Shown here: piece by piece, positions 52,785 to 61,968 of the stretch
Layout of the letters: each line of letters opens with the position of its first letter
Numbering within the stretch: the stretch's first letter is position 1
Assembly: GCF_965137005.1 (NCBI RefSeq)
Contig: NZ_CBCRXM010000001.1
Span: 1 to 64,000 of the forward strand
Source of the DNA: Sphingomonas_O antarctica
GTDB taxonomy: Bacteria; Pseudomonadota; Alphaproteobacteria; Sphingomonadales; Sphingomonadaceae
Reading direction: 5' to 3'
DNA: 64,000 nt
Program-made: the position numbers and the translations under genes
Notes under the pieces: model-generated
What the model saw: the letters and a program-made list of their open reading frames with translations, nothing else
What the model was told of the DNA's origin: nothing
The model's database searches: none

Positions 52785-52935
52785 CGGCGCTGGGGCGCCG
52801 ACGGGGGAGGGCGCCACGTCGGAGAGCACGCCGTGGCAAAGCCACGTCGTCGGACGGCTTGCCGCCGCCGGCCGGCGTTCCACGTGTCGGGCTTAGCGCG
52901 CGCTTGCTTCGCGACGCTTACGCTAAGCCTCGCCG
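52785..52935. other. Non-coding repeat-rich stretch before the oxidoreductase gene
   Basis: It holds CGGCGC-TGGG-GCGCCG and GCTTAGCG (52891-52898) / CGCTAAGC (52921-52928) inverted pairs in a GC-rich background. No gene with a ribosome site is seen. The second pair may mark the end of the convergent oxidoreductase transcript, but it lacks a T tract. Confidence 0.5.
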
Positions 52936-53931
52936 CTACACGCGCACGAGCATCTTCCCCGTATTCGCCCCCGAAAACAGCCCGAGGAACGCGTCGAGCG
53001 TATTCTCGACGCCGTCCTTCACCGTCACCCGCGCCTTCAGCTTGCCGCTGGCGATCATCCCGCCCGCGTCGGCCATGAACTCGCCGATATGCGCGATATA
53101 GTCGGTGTAGATGAAGCCCTCGGTGCGGATGCGCGCCGAAATCGTCCGCATGAAATAAAGCAGTTCCAAAGGTTTACCGTCGTTATACGCGTCGATCATG
53201 CCACAGATCGCGAACCGCGCATTGTTGCGCGCGGTGGCATACGCCGCGTCGAGATGCTCGCCGCCGACATTGTCGAAATACACGTCGATGCCCTTCGGTG
53301 CGGCGGCCAATAGCTGCTTGAGCACGCTGCCCGCCTTGTAATCGATGCAGTCGTCGGCGCCGAGTTCCTTGACCCAGGCGCATTTGTCCGGCCCGCCGGC
53401 GGACCCGATCACCGTCATGCCCTTGGCCTTGGCGATCTGCACCACGGCCGATCCGACCGCGCCCGCCGCTGCGGACACGAACACGACATCGCCTTCCTTG
53501 GCCGCGGCGGTCTTGAGCAGCCCGAAATAGGCCGTCGCCCCGGTCAGCCCCAGATTGTGCAGGAACAGCTGCGGATCGGTCCCCGCCGGCAGTTTCTGCG
53601 GCGGCATCATTGTGTTCGCTGCGTCGACCACGGACTCGTCGCGCCAGCCCATCATGTGCAGCACATTGTCACCGACCGTATAGCCATCGGCCTTGCTCTC
53701 GATGACCTCGCCGACCGCGCCGCCCTGCAACGGCTCACCGATCTGGAATGGCGGGACGTACGACTTCACGTCGTTCATCCGCCCGCGCATGTACGGATCG
53801 ACCGACAGCCAGCTGTTGCGTACGCGGATCTGTCCGTCGCCCAGCGGGGTGTCGGCCAAGTCCTTGAATTCGAAATTGTCGTGGGTCGGCATGCCCGTCG
53901 GACGGGACTTCAAATGCCATGCGCGTGCCAT
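52936..53931 (-). CDS. NADP-dependent medium-chain oxidoreductase (CurA/leukotriene B4 dehydrogenase-like)
   Basis: A 331-residue zinc-free MDR enzyme. It has the N-terminal SVDPYMRGRMND typical of the CurA/PTGR group, the nucleotide loop VSAAAGAVGSAVVQIAKAKGMTVIGSAGG, VYFDNVGGEHLDAAY and a basic residue set for NADPH. By family it reduces the C=C bond of enones or alkenals. AGGAG before the ATG at 53931. Confidence 0.92.
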   Translation of the reverse strand: MARAWHLKSRPTGMPTHDNFEFKDLADTPLGDGQIRVRNSWLSVDPYMRGRMNDVKSYVPPFQIGEPLQGGAVGEVIESKADGYTVGDNVLHMMGWRDESVVDAANTMMPPQKLPAGTDPQLFLHNLGLTGATAYFGLLKTAAAKEGDVVFVSAAAGAVGSAVVQIAKAKGMTVIGSAGGPDKCAWVKELGADDCIDYKAGSVLKQLLAAAPKGIDVYFDNVGGEHLDAAYATARNNARFAICGMIDAYNDGKPLELLYFMRTISARIRTEGFIYTDYIAHIGEFMADAGGMIASGKLKARVTVKDGVENTLDAFLGLFSGANTGKMLVRV

Positions 53932-53964
53932 GTTCGCTCTCCTCTTTTGCGGGTGGCTTAGGCA

Positions 53965-53998
53965 CAAAAAAAGGCCCGGGCAAACGCGCCCGGACCCT
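53965..53998 (-). terminator. Terminator of the DUF2171 gene
   Basis: On the minus strand GGTCCGGGC and GCCCGGGCC pair around a short loop and are followed by TTTTTTT. Confidence 0.85.
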
Positions 53999-54021
53999 TC
54001 CTTGTTGCCGTAGCGTCAGGC

Positions 54022-54882
54022 TCAATAGGTGCCCGAAAAGCTCCGGTTGAGCACATGCGCGCCGCGATCCCGATCGGTGTTCGAATCGCCGAACATCGCG
54101 CTGTTCGCGTCGAGATCGGTCCAGGCGCGCTTGGCCTCGTCGGCGGTCTTGGTGATCGTCACGCGTTCCCCGTCGACACTCTGCAACCAGCTCGACGGGA
54201 TTGAGTGGTGATGGCCACCCGCAGACGGATCGTTCTTCGCCAGGATGATACGGTCGCCACGGACCTTGTCGACCTTGCCGATATGTTCGCCATCGCTGCC
54301 GAGCACTTCGAAATGCTCCTTGACCTGGCTCAGCGAGGCACGCTGCGTCTGGCGGCGGTTGCGGAACTCGCCGAATTCATTTTCGAAGCGCTGGCGGTTC
54401 TCCTGACGATATTCGTGATAGTCGCGGTCGAGGTCCTGCACCTGGCGCGAACGCCAGCTGTGATAATCCGAATGTTCTTCGTTGCGGCCGCGGTCGCCAT
54501 CGTCGAACCAATTGCTCACACGGTCCATGAAGCCGCCCGGACGACCGTCATTGCCGCCGTTCGACCGGTTCACATCGCGGTAACCGCGCGAAGCGTCATA
54601 GCGGTTGCGGTCGCCATAGCCGCCGTTGCTGTAACTGCCGCGATCCACGCCCGAATAACGCGCATCGCGCTCGCGGCGTTGCTCGGCCTCGTCATCGCCG
54701 AACCAGCTGCGAACCTCGTCGCCCGCGCGTTCGATGAAATTGCGGTCGCGGTCATACCCGCCGCCCTGCCGCGGGTAATCGCGCTGCCCGCCATATGCAT
54801 AACTGCGGTCGTCATAGCTCGGCGCGCGGCGGCCATATTCGTTACCATAGCTGCCGCGAACATCGTCTCGATCGTAACCCAT
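54022..54882 (-). CDS. DUF2171 domain protein with a disordered Arg/Asp/Tyr/Gly-rich N-terminus
   Basis: A 286-residue protein. Residues 1-160 are low-complexity, rich in Tyr, Arg, Asp, Gly and Asn (YDRDDVRGSYGNEYGRR...), with an internal WFGDD/WFDDG repeat. The C-terminal part (about 185-250) is a DUF2171/PRC-barrel-like domain (FEVLGSDGEHIGKVDKVRG ... SIPSSWLQSVDG). No signal peptide. GAGGAGA precedes the ATG. The composition resembles stress-related or phase-separating proteins, which is only a suggestion. Confidence 0.85.
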   Translation of the reverse strand: MGYDRDDVRGSYGNEYGRRAPSYDDRSYAYGGQRDYPRQGGGYDRDRNFIERAGDEVRSWFGDDEAEQRRERDARYSGVDRGSYSNGGYGDRNRYDASRGYRDVNRSNGGNDGRPGGFMDRVSNWFDDGDRGRNEEHSDYHSWRSRQVQDLDRDYHEYRQENRQRFENEFGEFRNRRQTQRASLSQVKEHFEVLGSDGEHIGKVDKVRGDRIILAKNDPSAGGHHHSIPSSWLQSVDGERVTITKTADEAKRAWTDLDANSAMFGDSNTDRDRGAHVLNRSFSGTY

Positions 54883-55040
54883 TGCTGCTCTCCTCGGGGT
54901 TGATGGAGTGAAAACGAGCGGACAAAATCGGCGTTCCGATACATCCGCAAAAATGCGGCGAAGCGCGTTGCATCGGCGGCGAAGCATGGCTAATGGCGCC
55001 ACTCTTCGCGATGCCGGCCACGGTATCGCGGTTCGGGCGA

Positions 55041-55116
<76 letters not shown>

Positions 55117-55139
55117 GCCCGGGTAATTCAGGACCGAAT

Positions 55140-55409
55140 ATGAGCGACACAATTCCCGACCGCCTTTCGGTCGATCCGGCCAGCCCCTGGCACAATGCCG
55201 AATTGCTCCAAAAGGGCGTCGGCATTCACTTCAAGGGCAAGGAACGCTTCGACGTCGAGGAATATTCGATCTCGGAGAATTGGGTGCGCGTCGGCCTCGG
55301 TAAAAAGGTCGATCGCCATGGCCGCCCGCTGACGATCAAATTGTCGGGACCGGTCGAAGTGAAGTTGCTGTCGGGCGGCGACGATGCCGAGGCAGCCGAC
55401 GAGGCCTAG
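55140..55409 (+). CDS. DUF3297 protein
   Basis: An 89-residue soluble protein matching DUF3297 throughout (MSDTIPDRLSVDPASPWHN, IHFKGKERFDVEEYSISENWVRV, DRHGRPLTIKL). AGGA precedes the ATG. It lies 23 bp after tRNA-Ala and its stop overlaps the stop of the convergent small membrane protein. Function unknown. Confidence 0.92.
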   Translation: MSDTIPDRLSVDPASPWHNAELLQKGVGIHFKGKERFDVEEYSISENWVRVGLGKKVDRHGRPLTIKLSGPVEVKLLSGGDDAEAADEA

Positions 55410-55546
55410 CGAAGCTCGAAGACGACGATAACGGCGAAGGCGACGATGACCAGCGCCATCGAGATTGCCAGCACATAGCGCGTAACGCGTGGTGCCGACC
55501 CGGCGCGTGCATCGGTTTTGCTGATATCGATCTGTTCGTCGGTCAT
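55406..55546 (-). CDS. Small single-pass membrane protein, 46 residues
   Basis: MTDEQIDISKTDARAGSAPR followed by a helix VLAISMALVIVAFAVIVVFEL and a final Arg. The frame begins at ATG and ends in a TAG that overlaps the DUF3297 stop. The charged N-terminus plus clean helix looks like a real small membrane protein, though the ribosome site is weak and no family is recognised. Confidence 0.6.
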   Translation of the reverse strand: MTDEQIDISKTDARAGSAPRVTRYVLAISMALVIVAFAVIVVFELR

Positions 55547-55601
55547 AAGCGGCGCCCGCAGTGGTTACGAAGACCCAACGCCGCGTGGTTGAGCGCGTTC
55601 C

Positions 55602-56066
55602 TTATGAGGCGCTTTGCGCCGCCGTCTTGATGAAGCCGTATAACGCATTGACGCGCGTTCCGAGTCCGCCGGCACCAGCGTAGAATACTCGCACGACGCT
55701 CCAGTCGCCCTTGGCCGAGACATCGACCGCGCGCACACCGCGCTCGACCCGGCCGGGCCGCGACCAATTGGCGTGGTCGAGCAGAACTTCGCGCGCCGAA
55801 ACAACTTCACGGACGACCGCGACATGGCCCTGTGGCATCGTTCCCGAAGGCTTGAAGGTCATCACCGAACCGGCGGTGGGCAGCGCATCGCGCAGATACC
55901 GGCCGGCCGCCTGCGCCCACCAGGTCTTGGCATTGCCGCGCAGGTCGATCGCCGAGATCGAACGCGCAAACGTCACGCACTGCCAGAATTGTGCGTGCAC
56001 CGGGGTCACCGGCAGGATCGTCAAGGCAAGCGCCATGGTTGCGCGAATCGCGCCGAATCGTGTCAT
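55602..56066 (-). CDS. Exported CHAP-domain protein
   Basis: A 154-residue protein with a signal peptide (MTRFGAIRATMALALTILPVTPVHA) and a CHAP cysteine peptidase/amidase fold: catalytic Cys in QFWQCVTFAR, catalytic His in PQGHVAVVREV, then a DHANW motif. By family it cuts peptidoglycan peptides. Small, with no binding domain. Confidence 0.88.
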   Translation of the reverse strand: MTRFGAIRATMALALTILPVTPVHAQFWQCVTFARSISAIDLRGNAKTWWAQAAGRYLRDALPTAGSVMTFKPSGTMPQGHVAVVREVVSAREVLLDHANWSRPGRVERGVRAVDVSAKGDWSVVRVFYAGAGGLGTRVNALYGFIKTAAQSAS

Positions 56067-56193
56067 TTAGAGGAAGTCCCCGCCCTCGCTGTCCAAGTGT
56101 CGATGGCGAATCAATTCAGTTGGTTAAAGCGTGTTGCGGCGAGGCGGCGGAGTCGTGCGGTGAATCGATTTCCCTGCTAGGGGGTGCCGTATC

Positions 56194-58059
56194 ATGCTCA
56201 GTTTCAACGATGTCACAGTGCGCCTTGGCGGGCGCACGATCCTCGACGGCGCGACCGCCGCCCTGCCGCCCAAGAGCCGTGTCGGACTGATCGGCCGCAA
56301 TGGCGCGGGCAAGACGACCTTGGTGCGCGTGGTCGCCGGATTGCTTGAGCCCGATGGCGGCGCGGCGGAAATGCCGCGCGGCGCGAAGCTCGGTTATATC
56401 GCTCAGGAAGCGCCGGGTGGATCGGCCACCCCGCTCGAGGAAGTGCTCGCCGCCGACATCGAGCGCGCCACTTTGCTTCACGAAAGCGAGACGAGCCATG
56501 ATCCCGACCGGTTGGGCGAGATTCACGAGCGATTGAACGCCATCGCCGCGCATTCCGCCCCGGCGCGTGCGTCACGCATCCTGGCGGGACTTGGATTCGA
56601 CGATGAGGCCCAGGGCCGCGCGCTCGAGAGTTTCTCCGGCGGCTGGCGTATGCGCGTCGCGCTGGCGGCTCTGCTGTTCTCCGCGCCCGACGTGTTGCTG
56701 CTCGACGAACCGTCGAACCATTTGGATCTCGAAGCCGTGCTGTGGCTCGAGGATTTCCTGCAAAGCTATTCGGCGACGATTCTTGTCGTCAGCCACGAAC
56801 GCGACTTTCTCAACAATGTCGTCGATCACATCCTCCACCTCGAGCGCGGCAAGCTGACCCTCTACCCCGGCGGCTATGACGCGTTCGAAACGCAACGCGC
56901 GGAACGTCAGGCGCAACTCGCCTCAGCCCGCGTCAAGCAACAGGCCGAACGAGAAAAGCTGCAGGATTATGTCGCACGCAACTCGGCGCGGGCCTCGACC
57001 GCCAAGCAGGCGCAGTCGCGCGCGAAGGCGCTTGCCCGGATGCAGCCGATCGCCGAACTGATCGACGATCCGTCGCTCGCCTTCGACTTCCCCGCGCCCG
57101 ATGAATTGCGCCCCCCGCTGATCACGATGGATCATGCGGAGGTCGGTTATGACGGGGTGCCGATCCTGCGCAAACTCGACCTGCGGCTCGATCCGGATGA
57201 GCGCATCGCGCTGCTCGGCCGCAACGGCAACGGCAAGACCACGCTCGCGCGGCTGCTCGCGGCACAGCTCAAGCCGCTCGCGGGCGACATCGCGATGTCG
57301 GGCAAGATGCGTGTCGGTTACTTCACCCAATATCAGGTCGAGGAACTCGATCGCGACGACACCCCGCTGGAGCATATGACGCGTATCATGCGCGGGAGCA
57401 GTCCGGGCGCGGTGCGGGGGCAATTGGGGCGTTTCGGCTTTTCCGGGCCGAAGGCGACAACCGCGGTCGGTAAATTGTCGGGCGGCGAACGCGCCCGCCT
57501 GGCGCTGGCGCTGATCACCCGCGATGCGCCGCACCTCCTGATCCTCGACGAACCGACCAACCATCTCGACGTCGATGCGCGCGAAGCGCTGGTTCAGGCG
57601 CTCAACCAATATACCGGCGCGGTGGTGATCGTCAGCCATGACCGGCACATGCTGGAAATGACCGCCGACCGGCTGGTGCTGGTCGACAATGGCATGGCCA
57701 AGGATTTCGACGGCTCGCTCAACGATTACATCGCCCTGGTCCTGTCGGGCGAAGGCGGTCCGGCGGGGAAGGGCGGCTCCAAAGCCAATAAGAAGGAAGC
57801 GCGCCGCCTCGCTGCCGAAGCGCGTGAGAAGGAACAGGCCAATCGCAAAAGGGCGCAAGCGGTCGAAGCGGAGATCGCCAAACTCACCGCCGAGCGTAGC
57901 GACATCGAACGCGCGATGTTCGATCCGGCCAGCGCTTCGGGCGCGCTTGCCAAGCTGACCATGACCGAAATGATGAAGCGCCGCGCCGATCTCAGTACGC
58001 GGATCGAGGCGGCCGAAGCCGCATGGCTTGAGCTGAGCGAAACGCTCGAAACGGCTTAG
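56194..58059 (+). CDS. ABC-F family ATPase (YheS/Uup-like)
   Basis: A 621-residue soluble protein with two ABC domains: Walker A GRNGAGKTT (about 37) and GRNGNGKTT (about 347), signatures ESFSGGWRMR and GKLSGGERAR, Walker B LLLDEPSNHLD and LLILDEPTNHLD, and the inter-domain linker (about 235-300) typical of ABC-F ribosome factors. The C-terminal part (about 530-621) is a charged coiled coil as in Uup/YheS. Acts on translating ribosomes by family. Confidence 0.94.
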   Translation: MLSFNDVTVRLGGRTILDGATAALPPKSRVGLIGRNGAGKTTLVRVVAGLLEPDGGAAEMPRGAKLGYIAQEAPGGSATPLEEVLAADIERATLLHESETSHDPDRLGEIHERLNAIAAHSAPARASRILAGLGFDDEAQGRALESFSGGWRMRVALAALLFSAPDVLLLDEPSNHLDLEAVLWLEDFLQSYSATILVVSHERDFLNNVVDHILHLERGKLTLYPGGYDAFETQRAERQAQLASARVKQQAEREKLQDYVARNSARASTAKQAQSRAKALARMQPIAELIDDPSLAFDFPAPDELRPPLITMDHAEVGYDGVPILRKLDLRLDPDERIALLGRNGNGKTTLARLLAAQLKPLAGDIAMSGKMRVGYFTQYQVEELDRDDTPLEHMTRIMRGSSPGAVRGQLGRFGFSGPKATTAVGKLSGGERARLALALITRDAPHLLILDEPTNHLDVDAREALVQALNQYTGAVVIVSHDRHMLEMTADRLVLVDNGMAKDFDGSLNDYIALVLSGEGGPAGKGGSKANKKEARRLAAEAREKEQANRKRAQAVEAEIAKLTAERSDIERAMFDPASASGALAKLTMTEMMKRRADLSTRIEAAEAAWLELSETLETA

Positions 58060-58748
58060 CTCCGCACGCGCCGGTGATATAGATGCGTCACCGCCGCGGC
58101 GCCGAGGATCGGTGCGAGCAGGTTCAGCACCGGCACCAGGAACAGGCAGCCACAAACAAGGCCGATGCCGGTCCGTGCGCCGCGTGATGCCTTGAGCCAC
58201 AGGTGGCGGGACGACGTGTCGCCATGACGCGCCGAAACCATCTCGCCGAAATCGCGCCCGGCTGCCCAGCCGTTGACGATCACGAACAGGATCAGCGGGC
58301 CGACGCCGGTGACCAACATGATCAGGTAAAAGGGCAAAGCGACGATGTTGACGAGCAACAGCCGGCCGCTGGAACGCAGGCCCAGCAATGCCAGCCCAAA
58401 TGCCCCGAGGGGCTGTGCCGTGGTCAGGCTTTGCGGGTAATGCCGCGTTTCGACGGCGGCGACGATCTTCTCGGCGAAGCCCGCGAGGACTCCGATCGCG
58501 ACGGCCGGAAACAGCAGCCACATGAGGATCAGGGTCAGTCCAACTCCGCTGAGCGTACCCGCCGTGCCATCGATCGGGCAGGTGCCGAGATCGAGCCAGT
58601 CGCACGGATCCGCCCCGGCAAACACCCATGACAGCGCCACGCCTAGCCCGCCAAAAATGGCCATGGTGATCGCCAGCGACATCGCGGCAATCGCCAGCAC
58701 TCGTCGATCGAACAGGTCGCCAATAGCCAGAGCGAGGGATGCGATCAT
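58056..58748 (-). CDS. EI24/CysZ-like membrane protein
   Basis: A 230-residue polytopic protein with at least four helices and the EI24 domain (MIASLALAIGDLFDRRVLAIAAMSLA start, LPFYLIMLVTGVGPLILFVIVNGWAAGRDF). CysZ members carry sulfate, but the C-terminal charge pattern does not prove that here. Its stop overlaps that of the ABC-F gene on the other strand. Confidence 0.85.
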   Translation of the reverse strand: MIASLALAIGDLFDRRVLAIAAMSLAITMAIFGGLGVALSWVFAGADPCDWLDLGTCPIDGTAGTLSGVGLTLILMWLLFPAVAIGVLAGFAEKIVAAVETRHYPQSLTTAQPLGAFGLALLGLRSSGRLLLVNIVALPFYLIMLVTGVGPLILFVIVNGWAAGRDFGEMVSARHGDTSSRHLWLKASRGARTGIGLVCGCLFLVPVLNLLAPILGAAAVTHLYHRRVRS

Positions 58749-58809
58749 GACCGCCCAACGCACGAGCCGCGCTGGTGGCCGCCGCGCCGTCGTTCGGCAT
58801 TTTGGGATT

Positions 58810-58886
58810 TGGCGCGCCCGGAGGGAGTCGAACCCCCGACCGAGGAGGTAGAAGCTCCTTGCTCTATCCAACTGAGCTACGGGCGC
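58810..58886 (-). tRNA. tRNA-Arg (anticodon TCT)
   Basis: Minus-strand cloverleaf with acceptor GCGCCCG/CGGGCGC, D-arm GCTCAGTTGGATAGAGC, anticodon loop CTTCTAC (TCT), T-loop TTCGACT and an encoded CCA. Confidence 0.95.
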
Positions 58887-58949
58887 GCACCATCGATATG
58901 CTAGCGCGCGGTAGCAGCGCTGGCTAGGTTCGCGCAAAAGGGGGACGTC

Positions 58950-59672
58950 ATGGCCGAACCGATTACCCGCGTAGACGCCGCCGAGATCGGGCGCGGCGGC
59001 TTTCGCTATTTCGACTTCGTGATGGCGGCGTTTGTCGCGATTCTCCTGCTGTCGAACGTGATCGGCGCGGGAAAAGTGGCGCAGTGGCACGGCTTCACCT
59101 TCGGCGCGGGCATCCTGTTCTTCCCGCTCAGCTATGTCCTCGGCGACGTCCTGACCGAAGTTTACGGCTACGCTCGTGCGCGACGGTGCGTGTGGGCTGG
59201 GTTCGTCGCGGTGCTGTTCATGGCGTTCATGTCGTGGGTCGTCGTCACGCTTCCCCCCGCCGTGAGCTGGGGCAACCAGGGGGCGTATGAGGCCGTATTC
59301 GGACAAGTGCCGCGCATCGTCTTCGCCAGCGTCATCGCATTCTGGGCGGGCGAATTGGTCAACGCCTATGTCATGGCGCGGATGAAGGTGTGGACCAGCG
59401 GCAAACATTTATGGTCGAGAACGATCGGCTCGACAGTGTTCGGACAAGGCGTCGACAGCCTGATCTTCTACCCGCTGGCCTTTTGGGGCGCGGAGGGGTG
59501 GACGCACGATCTGGTGCTGACGGTGATGGTCACCAATTGGGCGCTGAAGGTCGGTTGGGAGGTGTTGCTGACCCCCGCGACCTATGCCGTCGTCGGCTGG
59601 CTCAAGCGCGCCGAGGGCGTCGATGTGTTCGACGAGGCGACCAATTTCTCGCCGTTCCGCACCGGTGTTTAG
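58950..59672 (+). CDS. Queuosine precursor transporter (YhhQ/VUT family)
   Basis: A 240-residue membrane protein with about six helices and the family features LLLSNVIGAGKV, FPLSYVLGDVLTEVYGYARAR, FWAGELVNAYVMARMKVWTSGKHLWSR and GQGVDSLIFYPLAF. It imports preQ0/preQ1 for queuosine-modified tRNA. Its stop overlaps the purQ stop on the other strand. Confidence 0.93.
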   Translation: MAEPITRVDAAEIGRGGFRYFDFVMAAFVAILLLSNVIGAGKVAQWHGFTFGAGILFFPLSYVLGDVLTEVYGYARARRCVWAGFVAVLFMAFMSWVVVTLPPAVSWGNQGAYEAVFGQVPRIVFASVIAFWAGELVNAYVMARMKVWTSGKHLWSRTIGSTVFGQGVDSLIFYPLAFWGAEGWTHDLVLTVMVTNWALKVGWEVLLTPATYAVVGWLKRAEGVDVFDEATNFSPFRTGV

Positions 59673-60331
59673 GTCGCCGCCAGCAAACCCTCGAACAACC
59701 GCAAACCATCGGTCCGGCCATGCGCGTCTTCGACGGCGCGTTCGGGATGGGGCATCATGCCGATGACGTTGCTGGCGTCGTTGACGATTCCGGCAATCTG
59801 GCGTTCGGACCCGTTGACGGCTTCGGCATAGCGCAGCGCGACGCGACCTTCGCCTTCGAGGCGGTCGAGCGTTTCGAGATCGGCGGTGAAGCGCCCGTCA
59901 TGGTGTGCGACCGGGAAAGTGACACCCTCGTCCGCGTAGTAGCGGCTGGTGAAAGCGGTCTGGCTGTTGGCGACGGTCAGCGCGACATCGCGGCCGACAA
60001 AACGAATACCTTCATTACGCAGCAGTGCGCCGGGCAGCAGCCCCGCTTCGGTCAGCACCTGAAATCCGTTGCAAACGCCCAGCACCATGCGGCCCTTTGC
60101 GGCCGCTTCGGCAACGGCGCGCATGATCGGCGATCGCGCCGCCATCGCGCCCGAGCGGAGGTAGTCGCCATAGGAAAATCCGCCCGGAACCCCGATGACG
60201 TCGAGGCCGTCGGGCAGGGCGGTATCCTGATGCCAAACCATCGCGGTCGGTTTGCCGGTGACCAGTTCGAACGCGGTCGCAAGGTCTCGGTCGCAGTTCG
60301 ATCCCGGGAAAACGATGACCGCCGCGTTCAC
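59669..60331 (-). CDS. purQ: Phosphoribosylformylglycinamidine synthase, glutaminase subunit
   Basis: A 220-residue class I amidotransferase: VIVFPGSNCDRD, the catalytic Cys in VLGVCNGFQVL, and His/Glu in MMPHPERA. GTG start overlapping the purS stop (GTGA). Needs PurL, which is not in this window. Confidence 0.96.
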   Translation of the reverse strand: MNAAVIVFPGSNCDRDLATAFELVTGKPTAMVWHQDTALPDGLDVIGVPGGFSYGDYLRSGAMAARSPIMRAVAEAAAKGRMVLGVCNGFQVLTEAGLLPGALLRNEGIRFVGRDVALTVANSQTAFTSRYYADEGVTFPVAHHDGRFTADLETLDRLEGEGRVALRYAEAVNGSERQIAGIVNDASNVIGMMPHPERAVEDAHGRTDGLRLFEGLLAAT

Positions 60332-60594
60332 AGCTGAGTAGGCCTGTTGGCCGGATCAGCCTCGGAAGACGTCTCTACTTTGAAGTTCTCTATGACCGTG
60401 TTGGCCAGCAGCTTGCGGCACATATCCTCGATCTTGTCGGTCGGCGTACCGTCGGCCAGATCGACTTCGATCAGCTTGCCCTGGCGCACATCGTTGACGC
60501 CGTCGAAGCCGAGTCCTTCCAGAGCATGGTGGATCGCCTTGCCCTGTGCATCGAGCACGCCGGGCTTGAGGGTGACAAAGATGCGGGCTTTCAT
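60328..60594 (-). CDS. purS: Phosphoribosylformylglycinamidine synthase subunit PurS
   Basis: An 88-residue PurS (MKARIFVTLKPGVLDAQGKAI, LGFDGVNDVRQGK, CRKLLANTVIENF). It bridges PurL and PurQ. ATG at 60594; upstream of purQ in the usual purSQ order. Confidence 0.95.
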   Translation of the reverse strand: MKARIFVTLKPGVLDAQGKAIHHALEGLGFDGVNDVRQGKLIEVDLADGTPTDKIEDMCRKLLANTVIENFKVETSSEADPANRPTQL

Positions 60595-60633
60595 GCTCGC
60601 GCCTATGCCTCCACGCGCCCTTTCGGGCAACCG

Positions 60634-61968
60634 TCAGAAATAGCGGGCGAGCGTGAAAGCGATGCGCGAACGGCTCGATTTATAGAGCTGCAGACTCGAA
60701 TCATTGCGGCTGTAATTATACGTCACGCTGGGTGAGAAACCGAGGAAGCGGACGCTGCGCACGCCGGCATAGGCGCGTGCGGCGTAACGCCAGTCGTGGC
60801 GCGGTTCGGCGGAAAAGGCGAGCATCGGTGCAAAATAGCGGGCGCGGCTGACTGTCGCTGAAACGCCCGCATTGATGCCGTGCGGCAACTCACCGCCGAC
60901 GCCGAGGGAGACGCCATATTCATTGTCAGTTTGAGCCCGCTCGCGCAGGCGGTCGGTCCGCGCAAACGCGCTGGCACTGGCGATAAAGCTTTTCGCGAGG
61001 ACGCGCTCGTAGGTCGCGAACACGCCGCCGGTCCATCCGGTGTAGGCGTTGCTGAGCATTGAATCGGTGTGGCGGATGTCGATGCTGACGCCGATACGGT
61101 CACCCACGTCACGCGTCTTTTGCACGCTGGCGCGGACGCCGGCCTGTTTGGTTGCGAGCGTGCCGCCATACCAACGGAAGGCTGTCACGCCCTGAAGATA
61201 AGCGACTATGGTCTTGGTGCGAATGTCGGGGCCAGCGGCGAGCTGCGCGCCATAATCATCGACTGATTTGCCGGCATAATTGACGCCGGAAACTTCCGCA
61301 TCGGTGACGAAGGCGTGCGTGCCGGTGCCGCTGCGATAGGTGCCGACGATGCGCGCCGATTCGCCGAGGCCCGCACGCGCCACAGCGTTGCCGCCGAGGG
61401 TGTAGGGAAGCTTGCCGCCGCCGATATCGATGTCCACGGTCGGTGACCGCGTGCCGCCGGTAATGTTGCTGTCGGGGACCAACGCAAATTCGACGTTCAG
61501 CGCCCATGGCTTGCGGTCGCGCAGCTGCGCCAGTGACGAATTGACCGTCGCGCGCACTTCGGGGGGAAGGTCGTCGGCGCGCTGGGCCAGGCGATAATGG
61601 TAATTAGCCGCCGCGTCCTTGCCCTGAAGCATCAACGCGCGCGCCAGCTCGAGACGCACGCGCGTGGCTTCTGGATGGCTTGCCAAGGCGGCGCGGAACT
61701 CGCTGGTCGCGGTGTTCAGATCGCCGGTTTCGACGGCGATGTAGCCGAGGAGGAATTGCGACTGGAACCGGTGCGCCGGATCCTGACCCAGGGCCTCGGC
61801 CAATGGCTTGGCCAGCGCGAATTCACGCGCGGCGACCAGCCGATCGACACGCTGGAGCAATTCGTCCGCGGTGAAGGTCAGCACGGTGGTGCCGTCCACC
61901 GTTGCGGACGGCCCGGCCGGGCTGACGATCGCGACGGGCGCTGCCGGAAGGGCGAGCGCGGCGGGCAC
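60634..61968 (-). CDS. Slam-like outer-membrane translocon (TPR plus DUF560 barrel)
   Basis: A 444-residue protein. Residues 30-145 are TPR-like helices (ELLQRVDRLVAAREFALAKPL, HRFQSQFLLGYIAVETGDL, TRVRLELARALMLQGKD). The remainder is a beta-barrel with alternating strands, ending in the aromatic RIAFTLARYF expected for BAM recognition. This is the layout of surface lipoprotein assembly modifiers (type XI secretion). It starts at GTG directly after the TAG of the upstream lipoprotein gene in the same frame, and lacks a clear basic signal-peptide start. Confidence 0.8.
   Translation of the reverse strand: MPAALALPAAPVAIVSPAGPSATVDGTTVLTFTADELLQRVDRLVAAREFALAKPLAEALGQDPAHRFQSQFLLGYIAVETGDLNTATSEFRAALASHPEATRVRLELARALMLQGKDAAANYHYRLAQRADDLPPEVRATVNSSLAQLRDRKPWALNVEFALVPDSNITGGTRSPTVDIDIGGGKLPYTLGGNAVARAGLGESARIVGTYRSGTGTHAFVTDAEVSGVNYAGKSVDDYGAQLAAGPDIRTKTIVAYLQGVTAFRWYGGTLATKQAGVRASVQKTRDVGDRIGVSIDIRHTDSMLSNAYTGWTGGVFATYERVLAKSFIASASAFARTDRLRERAQTDNEYGVSLGVGGELPHGINAGVSATVSRARYFAPMLAFSAEPRHDWRYAARAYAGVRSVRFLGFSPSVTYNYSRNDSSLQLYKSSRSRIAFTLARYF

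Noticed and set aside
56923..58800. A 625-codon minus-strand frame across the ABC-F gene and the EI24 gene
   Set aside because: It crosses two well-supported genes and has no domain.
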